Both the position numbers and the translations under genes were made by a program. Shown piece after piece: positions 8,246 through 17,952 of a DNA stretch of 64,000 nucleotides. Numbering within the stretch: position 1 is the stretch's first letter; each line of letters starts with the position of its first letter. The notes beneath the pieces were generated by a model. The model saw nothing but the letters and a program-made list of their open reading frames with translations. It was not told the origin of the DNA and searched no databases. The stretch comes from Leptospira sp. 96542. GTDB taxonomy: Bacteria > Spirochaetota > Leptospiria > Leptospirales > Leptospiraceae. The stretch spans positions 119,743 to 183,742 of the forward strand of contig JARJFC010000003.1 in NCBI GenBank assembly GCA_029310945.1. The letters are read 5' to 3'.

Positions 8246-9873
8246 AAATGGTTTTTGAATACAATTTGGTTGATACTTTCTAACTCCCGAAGCTCAAGAC
8301 CAAGAGAACCCAAAATGGGAATCTTATTTTTAAAATTATAACTCGGTAACTCTTCCACTAGTTTTACTGATGTTAGGTTGAGTTCCTTTTTGAGAACTTC
8401 GATGGCGTCGAGTAATCCCCCCAATTTGTCCACAATGCGATTTTCCGTGGTCGGTAAATACACCCGCCCCATTCCAATTTTTGGCATTTCTTCAATTGGG
8501 ATTTTTCTCCCTTCACTCACTCGGTTGTAAAATACAGATTCAATGCGTTTGATTTCCTTTTGTAAATACTGTACACTCTCTTTGCGGAGGGGGCTGAATT
8601 CAGAGTGGAGGTCACGAAACGGATAAAACCCCACGGCTTCTTTGTTTAGTTTGAATTTTTTATAAAGTTTTTGTACATTGGCTCGTACCATGACAGCACC
8701 TATGGAACCAGTGATACAAACTGGTGAGGCAGTGATATGGTCTACCGCCGAACCAAGGTAATAGCCTCCTGATGCAACCGTATCCTTAAAATAAGCATGG
8801 ACTGGTTTTTTCTCTTTGAGAGAAACTATACTTTGGTGGATTTGTTCTGAATAGAAGGCGGAACCACCAGGGCTACTGATTTCTAAAATGACTGCCTTGA
8901 TTTTTGGATCGGAAGTGATCGATGTGAGTGTAGGGATGAGGCTATGGGCATCAATACGACCACTTTCTCTCGATTTATTTTGGTAATCCCCACCAGAAAT
9001 CCCCCCGTCCAAACTCAAAATTAAAATTTGTTCTCTTCGTTTGGGAAATAGTTTGAATTCTCTTTTTGCTCTTTCCAGGTAGGGGAAGTTTACGGGAAGC
9101 GGATTTGATTCTTTGTCAAAGAATTTATCCTTAGAGATGATGTCAGTCACCACACCGTTTGATTTTAACATATCTGCTGTTAGTATAGGGTGGTAATACA
9201 GGGTCTTTAAATTATCATTTCCTTTTGTGAGAGCCGTGAGTATTTTATCCTGCAGGTTTTCGATGAGAGCACTCAAGTTTTTTCGGGCTTCCTTTGTAAA
9301 ATCTCCCCGAGTGAAGGTTTCGGCAAATGATTTATAAGGACCTGAAGCAAAGGCTTGTACTTCCACACCCCAAAATTTTAAAAAATTTCCAAAAAAAATA
9401 GGTTCGGCACTTGGTAGAACAATATGGAATTCTGATTCTTTGCCCACAAAACATTCGTTTGCAGCACTGAACAGGAGAAGAGTTCCCACACCGCCTTCAG
9501 TGGCAAATATTTGGATGAGGATACCTTTGTTTTTTATGGATTCCAATACCTCTCGTATCTCAAAGAATTCGGATAAGGTCCACTCTAAGGGTGGGGCAAA
9601 TATTTTAAGTTTTTTTATTCTTTTCGATTCGGAAATTGTTTTTAAAAGATCCAGAATTTCCAAACGAGTGTTTGTAGGTTCTTTGCCTTGGAATTTTCGA
9701 ACAAAAAAAGGTTTGTCGGAAGTTTCGAATTGAACTGGAAGTTCCAGTTCATAGATCGATTTTTTTCGTAAAAAAAACAATCGGATACAAATCCAAAGGT
9801 AGTATAGAATTCGGACGGGTAAAAATAAGAAGAGAAAAAAGAAACGAAACAATGGGGATCCTCCCGTTTCCAT
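8218..9873 (-). CDS. sppA: Signal peptide peptidase SppA-like S49 protease
   Basis: Membrane-bound serine protease of 551 residues that degrades cleaved signal peptides. A hydrophobic N-terminal segment at about 9-35 anchors it. Two S49 repeats follow. The first carries the lysine general base in GPYKSFAETF (Lys181), matching the E. coli GxYKSxxExF motif; the second has the serine motif ISSPGGSAFYSE (332-343) and ASGGYYLGSAVD and TGSIGAV. The length fits the long 67K E. coli type rather than short SppA. The ATG at 9871-9873 has only a weak ribosome site. It is divergent from uvrA, with 47 bases between the starts. Confidence 0.88.
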   Translation of the reverse strand: METGGSPLFRFFFLFLFLPVRILYYLWICIRLFFLRKKSIYELELPVQFETSDKPFFVRKFQGKEPTNTRLEILDLLKTISESKRIKKLKIFAPPLEWTLSEFFEIREVLESIKNKGILIQIFATEGGVGTLLLFSAANECFVGKESEFHIVLPSAEPIFFGNFLKFWGVEVQAFASGPYKSFAETFTRGDFTKEARKNLSALIENLQDKILTALTKGNDNLKTLYYHPILTADMLKSNGVVTDIISKDKFFDKESNPLPVNFPYLERAKREFKLFPKRREQILILSLDGGISGGDYQNKSRESGRIDAHSLIPTLTSITSDPKIKAVILEISSPGGSAFYSEQIHQSIVSLKEKKPVHAYFKDTVASGGYYLGSAVDHITASPVCITGSIGAVMVRANVQKLYKKFKLNKEAVGFYPFRDLHSEFSPLRKESVQYLQKEIKRIESVFYNRVSEGRKIPIEEMPKIGMGRVYLPTTENRIVDKLGGLLDAIEVLKKELNLTSVKLVEELPSYNFKNKIPILGSLGLELRELESINQIVFKNHFKIQWRNTR

Positions 9874-9920
9874 ATCTTTAAATTCTTTTCAGAAAGAAAG
9901 ACGAAAACAAAATATCCAGA

Positions 9921-12791
9921 GTGGATTCTTTTATACGCATTCGTGGTGCCCGTGAGCACAATCTAAAAAATGTCAACCTAGACATCCCCCGAGACAAATT
10001 GGTTGTGGTGACTGGCCTTTCAGGGTCTGGCAAATCATCTTTGGCCTTTGATACCATCTATGCCGAAGGGCAGAGGCGGTATGTGGAGTCACTCTCGAGT
10101 TACGCAAGGCAGTTCCTCGGTCAAATGGACAAACCAGAGGTCGATCTCATTGAAGGTCTTTCTCCCGCCATCTCGATTGAACAAAAAACCACAAACCGAA
10201 ACCCTCGTTCGACGGTGGGAACTGTTACGGAAATTTATGATTACCTCAGGCTTTTGTATGCAAGGGTTGGCAAACCCCACTGTCCTAAATGTGGGATTGC
10301 CATCACAAGCCTATCAGTTGATCAGATCACAGACAGGATCAATCTTTTTAAAGAAGGCACAAAACTCCAAATCCTAGCTCCCGTTGTCCAAGGCAAAAAG
10401 GGCGAGCACAAGGACATTTTGGATCGTTACAAAAAAGAAGGTTTCAATCGTGTTCGGGTGAACGGGGAAGTGTTTTCACTCGAAGATGAAATTCCCATCA
10501 AAAAGAATAACAAAGCAGACATTGATATTGTTGTGGATAGACTCGTGATGAAACCAGGAATCCAAACAAGGCTTTCTGATTCAGTGGAAATGGCTCTCAA
10601 AACATCGGATGGGATTGTGGTCGTGGAAGATGGAGAAAAAGACCACTTATATTCACAAAAATTATCTTGCCCACGTTGTGATGATGTGAGTATCCCAGAA
10701 CTTGCCCCCAGGTTATTTTCCTTCAATACTCCTTTTGGAGCTTGTTCTCATTGTGATGGACTTGGTGCCTTACTTGAATTTGATGAAGGGCTCCTTATCA
10801 CAAACCCAGAAGCTTCGTTAGCCGAAGGTTGTATTGAGGCTTGGGGAGGTTCCAAGTCAAACTCTTATTGGTACATGGCAACTGTTCAAGCACTTTCTAA
10901 AAAACTAAAATTCAATTTGAATACCAGTTGGAAGGATCTGCCAAATAAAATTAGACAAACCATTTTGCATGGAGATGAATCCATCCATATCGATTATGAT
11001 TTCCGCGGAGCCAATTCTCATTACGAATTTTCCAAAAATTACGAAGGAGTCATTCCAAATCTAAAACGTCGTTACCGCGAAACCAAATCGGATTCTATGA
11101 GACAATGGTTTGAGTCTTTTATGACAAACCATGATTGTGATGTCTGCCATGGAAAACGCCTGCGCCCCGAAGCATTGGCAGTCAAGGTTCAGGGGATTGG
11201 GATTGATGCATACACTGATTTTTCCATCGAGAAAGCACTGGAGTTTACCAATGAATCCACATATACCGGTGCAGATGAAAAAATTTCAAAACCCATCCTG
11301 AAGGAAATTTTACAAAGATTACATTTTTTGAACGATGTGGGTGTTGGGTATTTGAATTTGAGTCGCTCCACAGGAACTCTCTCTGGTGGTGAAATGCAGA
11401 GGATTCGTCTCGCAACACAAATTGGGTCTCGCCTAATGGGCGTTTTGTATATTTTGGATGAACCTTCGATTGGTCTCCACCAAAGAGACAATACAAAACT
11501 TGTACAAACCTTAAAAGGACTTCGGAATTTAGGAAATACCGTACTTGTTGTGGAACACGACAAAGAAACCATGGAAGAGGCCGATTACATTGTGGATATG
11601 GGACCTGGTGCTGGTGTTCACGGTGGAGAGATTGTTGCCTTTGGAACACCAGACGAAATTAAAAAAAATAAAAAGTCGGTCACTGGTAAATTCCTTACAG
11701 GTGAAAATCGAATTACCATGCCCAAAACGAGAAGGCCTGGGAACGGAAAGTTCCTTAAAATTATGGGTGCTTCGCATAACAACCTAAAGAACGTGGATGT
11801 ACAAATTCCTTTAGGAACTCTCACTGTGGTATCGGGAGTTTCTGGCTCGGGTAAATCAACCCTCATCAACGAAATTTTATATAAGGAACTAGCAAGTTCT
11901 CTCACGGGAATCAAACTCATTCCAGGTAAACATAAAAAAATCCTGGGAAAAGAACATATTGACAAAGTGATTAACATCGACCAGTCACCAATTGGTCGAA
12001 CTCCGCGCTCTAATCCAGCAACTTACACTGGTTTGTTTACTTTTGTGAGAGAACTTTTTTCTGGACTCGAAGAGGCAAAAGTAAGGGGTTATGGGCCAGG
12101 CCGATTTAGTTTCAATGTGGCTGGGGGTAGGTGCGAAAAATGTGAGGGAGACGGAATTCTAAAAATAGAAATGCATTTTTTGCCAGACATTTACGTTGAA
12201 TGTGAAGTTTGTAAGGGAAAACGATATAACCGTGAAACCTTGGAAGTGAAATACAAAGGCAAACATATTTCTGATGTTTTAGATATGACGGTGGAAGAGG
12301 CTGTTGTTTTTTTTGAAAACATTCCTTCCCTAAAACGTAAACTCGACACTCTTATGGATGTTGGTCTTGGATACATCAAACTTGGTCAAGCGGCCACAAC
12401 CTTTTCAGGCGGAGAAGCACAACGGATCAAATTATCTACTGAACTTTCCAAAAGACCGACTGGCAAAACCCTTTATATTTTGGATGAACCTACCACTGGT
12501 TTACATTTTGAAGATATTGAGAAATTACTTACCGTTTTGCAGATATTAGTTGATAAGGGCAATTCGATGGTCATCATTGAACACAATTTGGATGTGATCA
12601 AAGCTGCCGATTATATTTTGGACATTGGGCCTGAGGGTGGAGACGGTGGAGGACAGGTCATTGCCACGGGAACACCAGAAGAGGTAAGTTTGGTCAAACA
12701 ATCGTTCACTGCGCAGTATTTGAAAAAGGTACTGGAAGAAGAGGAAAATTTGAACAAAACTCAGAAACCAGCCAGAAAGAAGAAAAGTTAA
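9921..12791 (+). CDS. uvrA: Excinuclease ABC subunit A
   Basis: Damage-recognition ATPase of nucleotide excision repair, 956 residues, close to the usual 940-960. It has two ABC modules: the first Walker A is GLSGSGKSS (32-40) and the second [10 protein letters not shown]; signature motifs [12 protein letters not shown] and [11 protein letters not shown] and Walker B LYILDEP occur in both halves. Zinc-finger cysteine sets are present (CPRC...CSHC and CEKC...CEVC). The start codon is GTG, and the next residues [13 protein letters not shown] match the family N-terminus. The C-terminal Lys-rich tail is typical. The next gene starts eight bases after the stop and may be co-transcribed. I saw no convincing SOS box in the 47-base upstream gap. 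Confidence 0.97.
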   Translation: MDSFIRIRGAREHNLKNVNLDIPRDKLVVVTGLSGSGKSSLAFDTIYAEGQRRYVESLSSYARQFLGQMDKPEVDLIEGLSPAISIEQKTTNRNPRSTVGTVTEIYDYLRLLYARVGKPHCPKCGIAITSLSVDQITDRINLFKEGTKLQILAPVVQGKKGEHKDILDRYKKEGFNRVRVNGEVFSLEDEIPIKKNNKADIDIVVDRLVMKPGIQTRLSDSVEMALKTSDGIVVVEDGEKDHLYSQKLSCPRCDDVSIPELAPRLFSFNTPFGACSHCDGLGALLEFDEGLLITNPEASLAEGCIEAWGGSKSNSYWYMATVQALSKKLKFNLNTSWKDLPNKIRQTILHGDESIHIDYDFRGANSHYEFSKNYEGVIPNLKRRYRETKSDSMRQWFESFMTNHDCDVCHGKRLRPEALAVKVQGIGIDAYTDFSIEKALEFTNESTYTGADEKISKPILKEILQRLHFLNDVGVGYLNLSRSTGTLSGGEMQRIRLATQIGSRLMGVLYILDEPSIGLHQRDNTKLVQTLKGLRNLGNTVLVVEHDKETMEEADYIVDMGPGAGVHGGEIVAFGTPDEIKKNKKSVTGKFLTGENRITMPKTRRPGNGKFLKIMGASHNNLKNVDVQIPLGTLTVVSGVSGSGKSTLINEILYKELASSLTGIKLIPGKHKKILGKEHIDKVINIDQSPIGRTPRSNPATYTGLFTFVRELFSGLEEAKVRGYGPGRFSFNVAGGRCEKCEGDGILKIEMHFLPDIYVECEVCKGKRYNRETLEVKYKGKHISDVLDMTVEEAVVFFENIPSLKRKLDTLMDVGLGYIKLGQAATTFSGGEAQRIKLSTELSKRPTGKTLYILDEPTTGLHFEDIEKLLTVLQILVDKGNSMVIIEHNLDVIKAADYILDIGPEGGDGGGQVIATGTPEEVSLVKQSFTAQYLKKVLEEEENLNKTQKPARKKKS

Positions 12792-12799
12792 GTTTTGTT

Positions 12800-13762
12800 A
12801 TGAATCCTTTCTTTGAAACAAACCAAGATATTTTAAATGAATACATTGGTTTGAAATCAAATGACCACCCGCAGTTTTATAAATTTTGGAAACCTCACCT
12901 CCGTAAATCAGGATTTTATTCTTTTTTATCGGGCGAAGAATCCTACTTAGATTTTCAAAACCGCTTGGAAAATTTGGCAGACATTCCACTTGGATTTTCC
13001 TTGGCTCTTGCTTCTATGGTCGAGGTCAATGTGGTCGCAAGTGTTCTCGACAAATCGATAATTCCCAGAGCGAAAGAAATCCTAGAAGCCATCAAACATT
13101 CTGATTTGGTGGTTGGGATGGGGGTGAGTGAGCCAGGTTTTGAAGGGAAGCTAAAAAATCTTTCTTCCAAACTAGAAAATGGAAAATTAACGGGCATTAA
13201 ATCTTATATTACGAATGGTGGAGAGGCTGATATTGTACTTTGGGTTTTGCCAAAAGGTGGTTTTTACCCAGTTTATGCTGTAAACCTTGGAACCCAACAA
13301 ACAAACCAAAAAAAAACTCTCATCGAAACCGAATTTGCAAAAGAAGTCACTCACTTAAAGTTAGAAGTTTTGGAATTTTCCATAAACAACGAGGATTTGG
13401 TTCTTGAGGATTATGGCAATTTAGGAATAATTCTACGATTGAAGGAATTATTGAGTTTGGTTTCGCTTTTACTTGGAAAAACAAAACCATTATTAGAAGA
13501 TTCTGAAAAATTAACACGTGTTTGGAACACACTTAAAGATTGGAAAACCAACTTCTTAAATGATTGGGGTACGAGCGTTGTTGAATCGGAACTGAAAAAT
13601 GGTTTTCCATACCCAATCGAAGATTTGTTATCTGCTCTGGCAAAACATTTTGGCCTAAACAATATACACGACCTAAGCAAAATTGATCCAGACTATCAAT
13701 TATTCCTTTGGGACGATGCTTTCACAAAGTATCTCAAAATGAAAAAAAATAAAAACCTTTAG
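12800..13762 (+). CDS. Divergent acyl-CoA dehydrogenase-fold protein
   Basis: A 320-residue protein whose middle resembles the ACAD beta domain: MGVSEPGFEGKL lies where ACADs have the flavin-contacting TEPxxGSD motif, and GIKSYITNGGEADIVLWV matches the GxKxYITNG strand that follows. The N-terminal (about 1-110) and C-terminal (about 200-315) parts look helical, as expected for the fold. It is shorter than the usual 380 residues, the GSD signature is altered, and I cannot point to a catalytic Glu or the RAQ/FGG FAD motif, so activity is doubtful. It follows uvrA by eight bases. The 3' end overlaps the convergent CDF gene by four bases. A role in fatty-acid metabolism is inferred only from the fold. 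Confidence 0.6.
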   Translation: MNPFFETNQDILNEYIGLKSNDHPQFYKFWKPHLRKSGFYSFLSGEESYLDFQNRLENLADIPLGFSLALASMVEVNVVASVLDKSIIPRAKEILEAIKHSDLVVGMGVSEPGFEGKLKNLSSKLENGKLTGIKSYITNGGEADIVLWVLPKGGFYPVYAVNLGTQQTNQKKTLIETEFAKEVTHLKLEVLEFSINNEDLVLEDYGNLGIILRLKELLSLVSLLLGKTKPLLEDSEKLTRVWNTLKDWKTNFLNDWGTSVVESELKNGFPYPIEDLLSALAKHFGLNNIHDLSKIDPDYQLFLWDDAFTKYLKMKKNKNL

Positions 13763-14721
13763 TGGTGGTGGTGAATATGGTCGTGATGATGGTGGTGACC
13801 AAATTCATGTTCTCTTTCACGAACAGAAACCGAATGAATTTTATCTTTCATTGTTTCGCTAAGCACCTCAACCATAACAAATGGAACGGCAAACTCTTCT
13901 TTTAAAACTTTATGAACTTCGAGTATTAGGTTGTCTCTATCCGCATTTGGTTGGACAAAAATCCTTAGTTCGACAGAAAAAACACCAGATGTGAGTTTAC
14001 GCACAACAATCAAATCTACACTCACAAAACCGGGAATGTCTTTGATATGGGAAATTAAATGATTTTTATCGAGCTCAGCCGTATCGGCTTCGAGGAGGAT
14101 TTGTACAGATTCTTTGACAATGGAAAAGGAGGTTTTTAAGATAAAACAAGCGAGTGCCAAACTTAAAAAACTATCGATTTGGTGATACCCAGTGTAATGG
14201 ATAAAAATAGCACCCAAAACAACTGCCAAGGTTCCAAATAAATCACTCAAAACATGCAAATATGCTGATTTTAAATTTAAACTTTCTTTGCTTACACCAT
14301 ACAAAAGTAATGCGGAAAATAGGTTGATGCAAAGTCCAATGATTGAATAAACAAACATTGATTCGACATGGATTTCGGAGTGTCCAAAAAATCGAGTGAT
14401 ACTTTCGTAAAAGATAAAAAACGAAATGAAAATAAGTAATAAACCATTCGTTAGGGCAGCAAGCACTTCAAAACGATGAAAACCAAAGGGGTATTTCACC
14501 GTGATTTTTTTTGAGGCGAGTAAAACCGCAAATAAGGATATCAAATGGGCAAACACATCTGTAATGATATGCCCTGCATCGGCAAAAAGTGCTAAACTTC
14601 CACTCTCTTTTGAACCCACCCATTCGATGAGAAATATAACAAAGGATAAAAACCCTGAAACACTTAAGTAAATAATGAGTTTAGAACGTTTTGTTTTTGG
14701 TTTATTCATTGGTTTATTCAT
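13759..14721 (-). CDS. Cation diffusion facilitator (zinc-type) exporter
   Basis: CDF family antiporter of 320 residues with six membrane helices at about 15-205. Helix 2 has the metal motif DAGHIITD (48-55) and helix 5 the matching HVLSD, the His/Asp set typical of zinc-transporting CDF proteins. The cytoplasmic C-terminal domain at about 210-295 is followed by a His-rich end (HHHHHDHIHHHH), encoded by a low-complexity run of CAC/CAT codons, that may bind metal. Its start overlaps the end of the OmpA-like gene by eight bases. A duplicated 12-base segment gives MNKPMNKP and two possible start codons (14721 and 14709). Confidence 0.9.
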   Translation of the reverse strand: MNKPMNKPKTKRSKLIIYLSVSGFLSFVIFLIEWVGSKESGSLALFADAGHIITDVFAHLISLFAVLLASKKITVKYPFGFHRFEVLAALTNGLLLIFISFFIFYESITRFFGHSEIHVESMFVYSIIGLCINLFSALLLYGVSKESLNLKSAYLHVLSDLFGTLAVVLGAIFIHYTGYHQIDSFLSLALACFILKTSFSIVKESVQILLEADTAELDKNHLISHIKDIPGFVSVDLIVVRKLTSGVFSVELRIFVQPNADRDNLILEVHKVLKEEFAVPFVMVEVLSETMKDKIHSVSVREREHEFGHHHHHDHIHHHH

Positions 14722-15757
14722 TGGTTGGATTCATTGCCCCAGTTGCTCTAGGTACGACCACGATATCGACCCTTCGGTTTAAGGCTTTGTTCTCTTTGGA
14801 AGTATTCGGAACAATCGGTTGGTGTTCGCCATAACCTGCGCTTGAAAAGTTTTTTGGATTTAAATTTTTATTTAACAGCATATATTCCAAAACGGAAAGG
14901 GCGCGCTCCGAGGAAAGTTGCCAATTATTGCGGAATTTTGTTTTGATCGGGACATTGTCGGTGTGACCTTCAACTACAATATAATTTTCAGGGTACGAAG
15001 CGAGTATGTCCCTTATTTTTTCTATGGCAGGAAGGATGGCAGGTTTTAAGTCGGAAGACCCACTATCGAAGGATATTTTATCATCAATATTGATGATGAG
15101 TTTGTTGTGGAAACGTTTCAATCGGATTTGTCCCGATGTGATTTCTTTGGAAAGTTTTTCTTCCAATTCCCGCGCTTGGTCTGAAAGCCTTTCAAGTTCT
15201 CTTTTTTGGTTTTTTGTGAGTTGTCTTAAATTTGCGAGTTCTTCCTCTAAGTTGCGAATACGTTCTTTTAATTCATCCGATTTCGATTCATAGGACTCTC
15301 GCAATTTTTGTTCTTTCGCCAAACATTCTTTTTCTGCTAGTTCTAATTTTTTTCGAAGAGAATAGATTTCGGCTCTATCTTTTTCTTCTCGTTTTCTATT
15401 TTCATCGGAAAGAATTTTTTCTTTGTCGGTTCCTTTTTTTTCCAAAGAACGGACACGCATATCATAATCTCTCAACTTGTCCGAATACTCATCTTGTTCT
15501 GATTTTCGATTCCGCTTTTCTAATTCTAAGTCTTCACTTAAATTTCTGATTTTTGTATTGAGTTCTTTTTTTTCATCTTCAATTCTACCGATTTCGTTTT
15601 GGTGTTGTTTTTGTAGATCTTGTAATTCCAATTCCAAAGCATATTTGTCTTTGTACACTTGGTTGTATTCCCCTGAGGTGTAAAACCAATCTGCAGAAAC
15701 GGGAAAACTGAAAAGAATGGTAAAAATAAAAAGAAAAAAAGATTTATTTAGATTCAT
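14714..15757 (-). CDS. OmpA/MotB-domain envelope protein with long coiled coil
   Basis: A 347-residue secreted protein. A signal peptide ends near SFPVSA (about residue 22), a charged Lys/Glu-rich coiled coil runs from about 35 to 210, and an OmpA-like peptidoglycan-binding domain occupies about 225-335, with VEGHTDNVPI, NNWQLSSERA and NRRVDIVV. This fits a periplasmic or outer-membrane protein that tethers to peptidoglycan, with the coil acting as a spacer; no beta-barrel is present. The ATG at 15757 has GAGGAT eight bases upstream; a TTG just before it is less likely. It overlaps the upstream lipoprotein gene by 14 bases and the downstream CDF gene by 8, so the three form one operon. Confidence 0.83.
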   Translation of the reverse strand: MNLNKSFFLFIFTILFSFPVSADWFYTSGEYNQVYKDKYALELELQDLQKQHQNEIGRIEDEKKELNTKIRNLSEDLELEKRNRKSEQDEYSDKLRDYDMRVRSLEKKGTDKEKILSDENRKREEKDRAEIYSLRKKLELAEKECLAKEQKLRESYESKSDELKERIRNLEEELANLRQLTKNQKRELERLSDQARELEEKLSKEITSGQIRLKRFHNKLIINIDDKISFDSGSSDLKPAILPAIEKIRDILASYPENYIVVEGHTDNVPIKTKFRNNWQLSSERALSVLEYMLLNKNLNPKNFSSAGYGEHQPIVPNTSKENKALNRRVDIVVVPRATGAMNPTNE

Positions 15758-16436
15758 CAAAACTATCCTCTAAATTCACTTTGGGGAGTACTGGTGCTTC
15801 TGTTTTGACTCGTTCCCAATCGGATGTTTTTCGTCTAGCATCCGATTTCCTTTCAGCATACTGACTTACAAAATTTTCCTTTTTGATATAGTCTGGTGCT
15901 TCGGGAGTTTTGCCTTGGGATTCTTGGAATTTTACTGCGATCTCTGCTCTGACTAACTCATGTTCGGCGATAAGTTCAGATAAAACAGCTTCTTTCATTT
16001 CGAGGTATGCTACATCCTCTTTTTCTTTTTGGATCCAAGTTTTGAGTCTACTTTCTTCTTTGGCTCTTTCTAAATCAAAACTCTGACCTTCATCCAAATA
16101 ACGTTTTGCTTGCACAGCATCATCTTTCAAAAGAGAATATTTTTCCTTTTCGCGAGCGAGATCCCTCTCAGCAATATGTTTCGTCATTTTTTGGTTTGAA
16201 ATTTTTATGGATTGAGATGTGAGAGCATTCAGTTTCCTTTGGCTCGCCACTTCGTTTTTCATTTGGACGATTTTTGTCTTGAGGGTTTTTGTAGCGTTTT
16301 TCTGTTCCTCATTCATCACTTCATCTCGGACGTAAACGTCTGGCACAGTGGCAATTTTTGGTTCAAAAAGCACACACTGAGAAAAAACAACTAGGAGAAA
16401 AAGAATCGTATGAAAATTTCGATATGGAACCAACAT
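15744..16436 (-). CDS. Putative coiled-coil lipoprotein
   Basis: A 230-residue protein that I do not recognise. The N-terminus has a basic-hydrophobic signal ending LLVVFSQC with Cys21; the residue before the Cys is Gln, which fits only the relaxed spirochaetal lipobox. The rest is almost entirely charged helix with heptad character (about 40-200), rich in Lys, Glu and Ala. It is the first gene of a minus-strand run with the OmpA-like and CDF genes and overlaps the former by 14 bases. Two long coiled-coil envelope proteins encoded back to back suggest that they interact; this is inferred. It is divergent from mgtE. Confidence 0.7.
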   Translation of the reverse strand: MLVPYRNFHTILFLLVVFSQCVLFEPKIATVPDVYVRDEVMNEEQKNATKTLKTKIVQMKNEVASQRKLNALTSQSIKISNQKMTKHIAERDLAREKEKYSLLKDDAVQAKRYLDEGQSFDLERAKEESRLKTWIQKEKEDVAYLEMKEAVLSELIAEHELVRAEIAVKFQESQGKTPEAPDYIKKENFVSQYAERKSDARRKTSDWERVKTEAPVLPKVNLEDSFDESK

Positions 16437-16482
16437 ATGTTTTAGCCTATGTTTTACGGGACATAAGCGTCAATTGGAAAAT

Positions 16483-16494
16483 TCAGGATCCTGA
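16483..16494. promoter_or_regulatory. 12-base palindrome just before mgtE
   Basis: TCAGGATCCTGA is a perfect palindrome ending seven bases before the mgtE ATG. It includes the AGGA that would serve as ribosome-binding site, so a protein or RNA fold here could affect translation. It is short enough to be chance. No M-box magnesium riboswitch could fit in this 65-base gap. Confidence 0.25.
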
Positions 16495-16501
16495 CTGATT
16501 T

Positions 16502-17905
16502 ATGGAAGAAGAGATTAAAAGAGAATCGGATTTCCGAACAAAAATTGATAAAGAAAACGAACTGTATGAAGGGTTTGTAGACGAGCTTCGTTCCCGTATC
16601 CAATCGAAAGACAATAAATCACTGAGGGAGATGCTTTCCGGTGCCCACCCCGCCGATATCGTCACTTTATTCAAAGATTTAGAAGAGGAGGAAGAACTCT
16701 ATTTATTCCGGCTTCTTCCCAAATCTGACCAGGCTTACTCACTCATCAAAATGGAAGAGGAAACTTTGGAATCCTTCCTCCGCGAACTCTCTGTGGAAGA
16801 AATTTCCAATACCCTTGATCATATCGAAACAGATGAGACCACATATCTTCTTTCCTACATCCCCGATGAAAAACGGGAACAAATTTTAGCCCAGCTCAGT
16901 AAATCCGATAGTTTCGAAATTCGTTCACAACTTGGGTTTCGGGAGTCGACAGCGGGACGACTGATGTCGAAAGATTTTGCCACTGTCACTTTGGCAGACA
17001 ATGTCAGAAAAGGAATCATCAGTGTTCGTAAAAAAGCCAAAGAAATTGAAGACATTTACCAAGTCTATGTGACCGATGAAGACGGTGTTTTAAAAGGATT
17101 TATCCCACTCAAAGATTTATTTTTAACACCCATAAACACGAAGGTTTCTAAAATCACCAATTTTTCAGTGTATTCATTCCATTATGACATCGACCAAGAA
17201 GAAGTAGCCAATGGTTTTAAAAAGTACGATTTGGTGAGTGCTGCCGTTGTGGATGATTTGGGGCGGATCATTGGCCGCATAACAGTTGATGATGTGCTCG
17301 AAATCGTAGAGGAAGAAGCTTCGGAAGATATCCTCCTCATGGCAGGGGTTTCGGAAGATGAAAGGTTATCCACACCCATTTTACAATCCGTAAAACGTAG
17401 GATCGTATGGTTGAATGTCAATTTACTCACTGCCTTTGTTTCTTCCACTGTGGTTGCCTTTTTTGAAGATACGATTTCTCAAATTGTAGTCCTTGCCACC
17501 CTTATGCCAATTGTTGCAGGGCTTGGTGGCAATGCGGGAACCCAGTCTGTAACTGTTGTGATTCGAAATATCGCCACTGGGGATTTATCGTTTTCCAATT
17601 GGTGGGAAGCTGTGCGAAAAGAACTCACCATTGGTTGTTTGAATGGGCTGAGTTTAGGAACTGTCACAGGACTTATGATATTTTTGGTGAAGGGAAATCT
17701 CACCCTTGGTTTTGTTGTGGGTTTTGCTATGTTTGTAAATATGATTGTTGCTTCACTCGTGGGTAGCCTCGTTCCCATTGGGCTCAAAGCCCTTCGGATT
17801 GACCCAGCAATCGCCTCTTCGATTTTTGTGACAGCCACTACTGATGTTTGTGGGTTTTTCTTCTTTTTGGGACTTGCCACAATGTTTTCGCGGTTTTTGG
17901 TTTAG
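16502..17905 (+). CDS. mgtE: Magnesium transporter MgtE
   Basis: Mg2+ channel of 467 residues. The cytoplasmic N domain occupies about 35-140 (LREMLSGAHPADIVTLF and following helical repeats), two CBS domains about 145-275 (RLMSKDFATVTL, AAVVDDLGRIIGRIT), then a five-helix membrane domain at about 295-465. The membrane part has the MgtE signature MPIVAGLGGNAGTQSV and a pore-helix Asp in TATTDVCGFF that is the selectivity-site residue in Thermus MgtE. The N and CBS domains are known to sense Mg2+ and gate the pore. The gene is divergent from the coiled-coil lipoprotein. Confidence 0.95.
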   Translation: MEEEIKRESDFRTKIDKENELYEGFVDELRSRIQSKDNKSLREMLSGAHPADIVTLFKDLEEEEELYLFRLLPKSDQAYSLIKMEEETLESFLRELSVEEISNTLDHIETDETTYLLSYIPDEKREQILAQLSKSDSFEIRSQLGFRESTAGRLMSKDFATVTLADNVRKGIISVRKKAKEIEDIYQVYVTDEDGVLKGFIPLKDLFLTPINTKVSKITNFSVYSFHYDIDQEEVANGFKKYDLVSAAVVDDLGRIIGRITVDDVLEIVEEEASEDILLMAGVSEDERLSTPILQSVKRRIVWLNVNLLTAFVSSTVVAFFEDTISQIVVLATLMPIVAGLGGNAGTQSVTVVIRNIATGDLSFSNWWEAVRKELTIGCLNGLSLGTVTGLMIFLVKGNLTLGFVVGFAMFVNMIVASLVGSLVPIGLKALRIDPAIASSIFVTATTDVCGFFFFLGLATMFSRFLV

Positions 17906-17952
17906 GTTAAATCCTTGCCATAGAAGCAAATGTTGGGAAACTGATTTCCGAG

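Noticed and set aside
9874..9920. LexA/SOS box upstream of uvrA
   Set aside because: No convincing symmetric SOS-type sequence is present in the 47-base gap.
13765..13800. GGT/GTG-rich repeat resembling a satellite
   Set aside because: It encodes the His-rich C-terminal tail of the CDF exporter on the minus strand.
16437..16501. M-box magnesium riboswitch before mgtE
   Set aside because: The gap is only 65 bases, far too short for an M-box.
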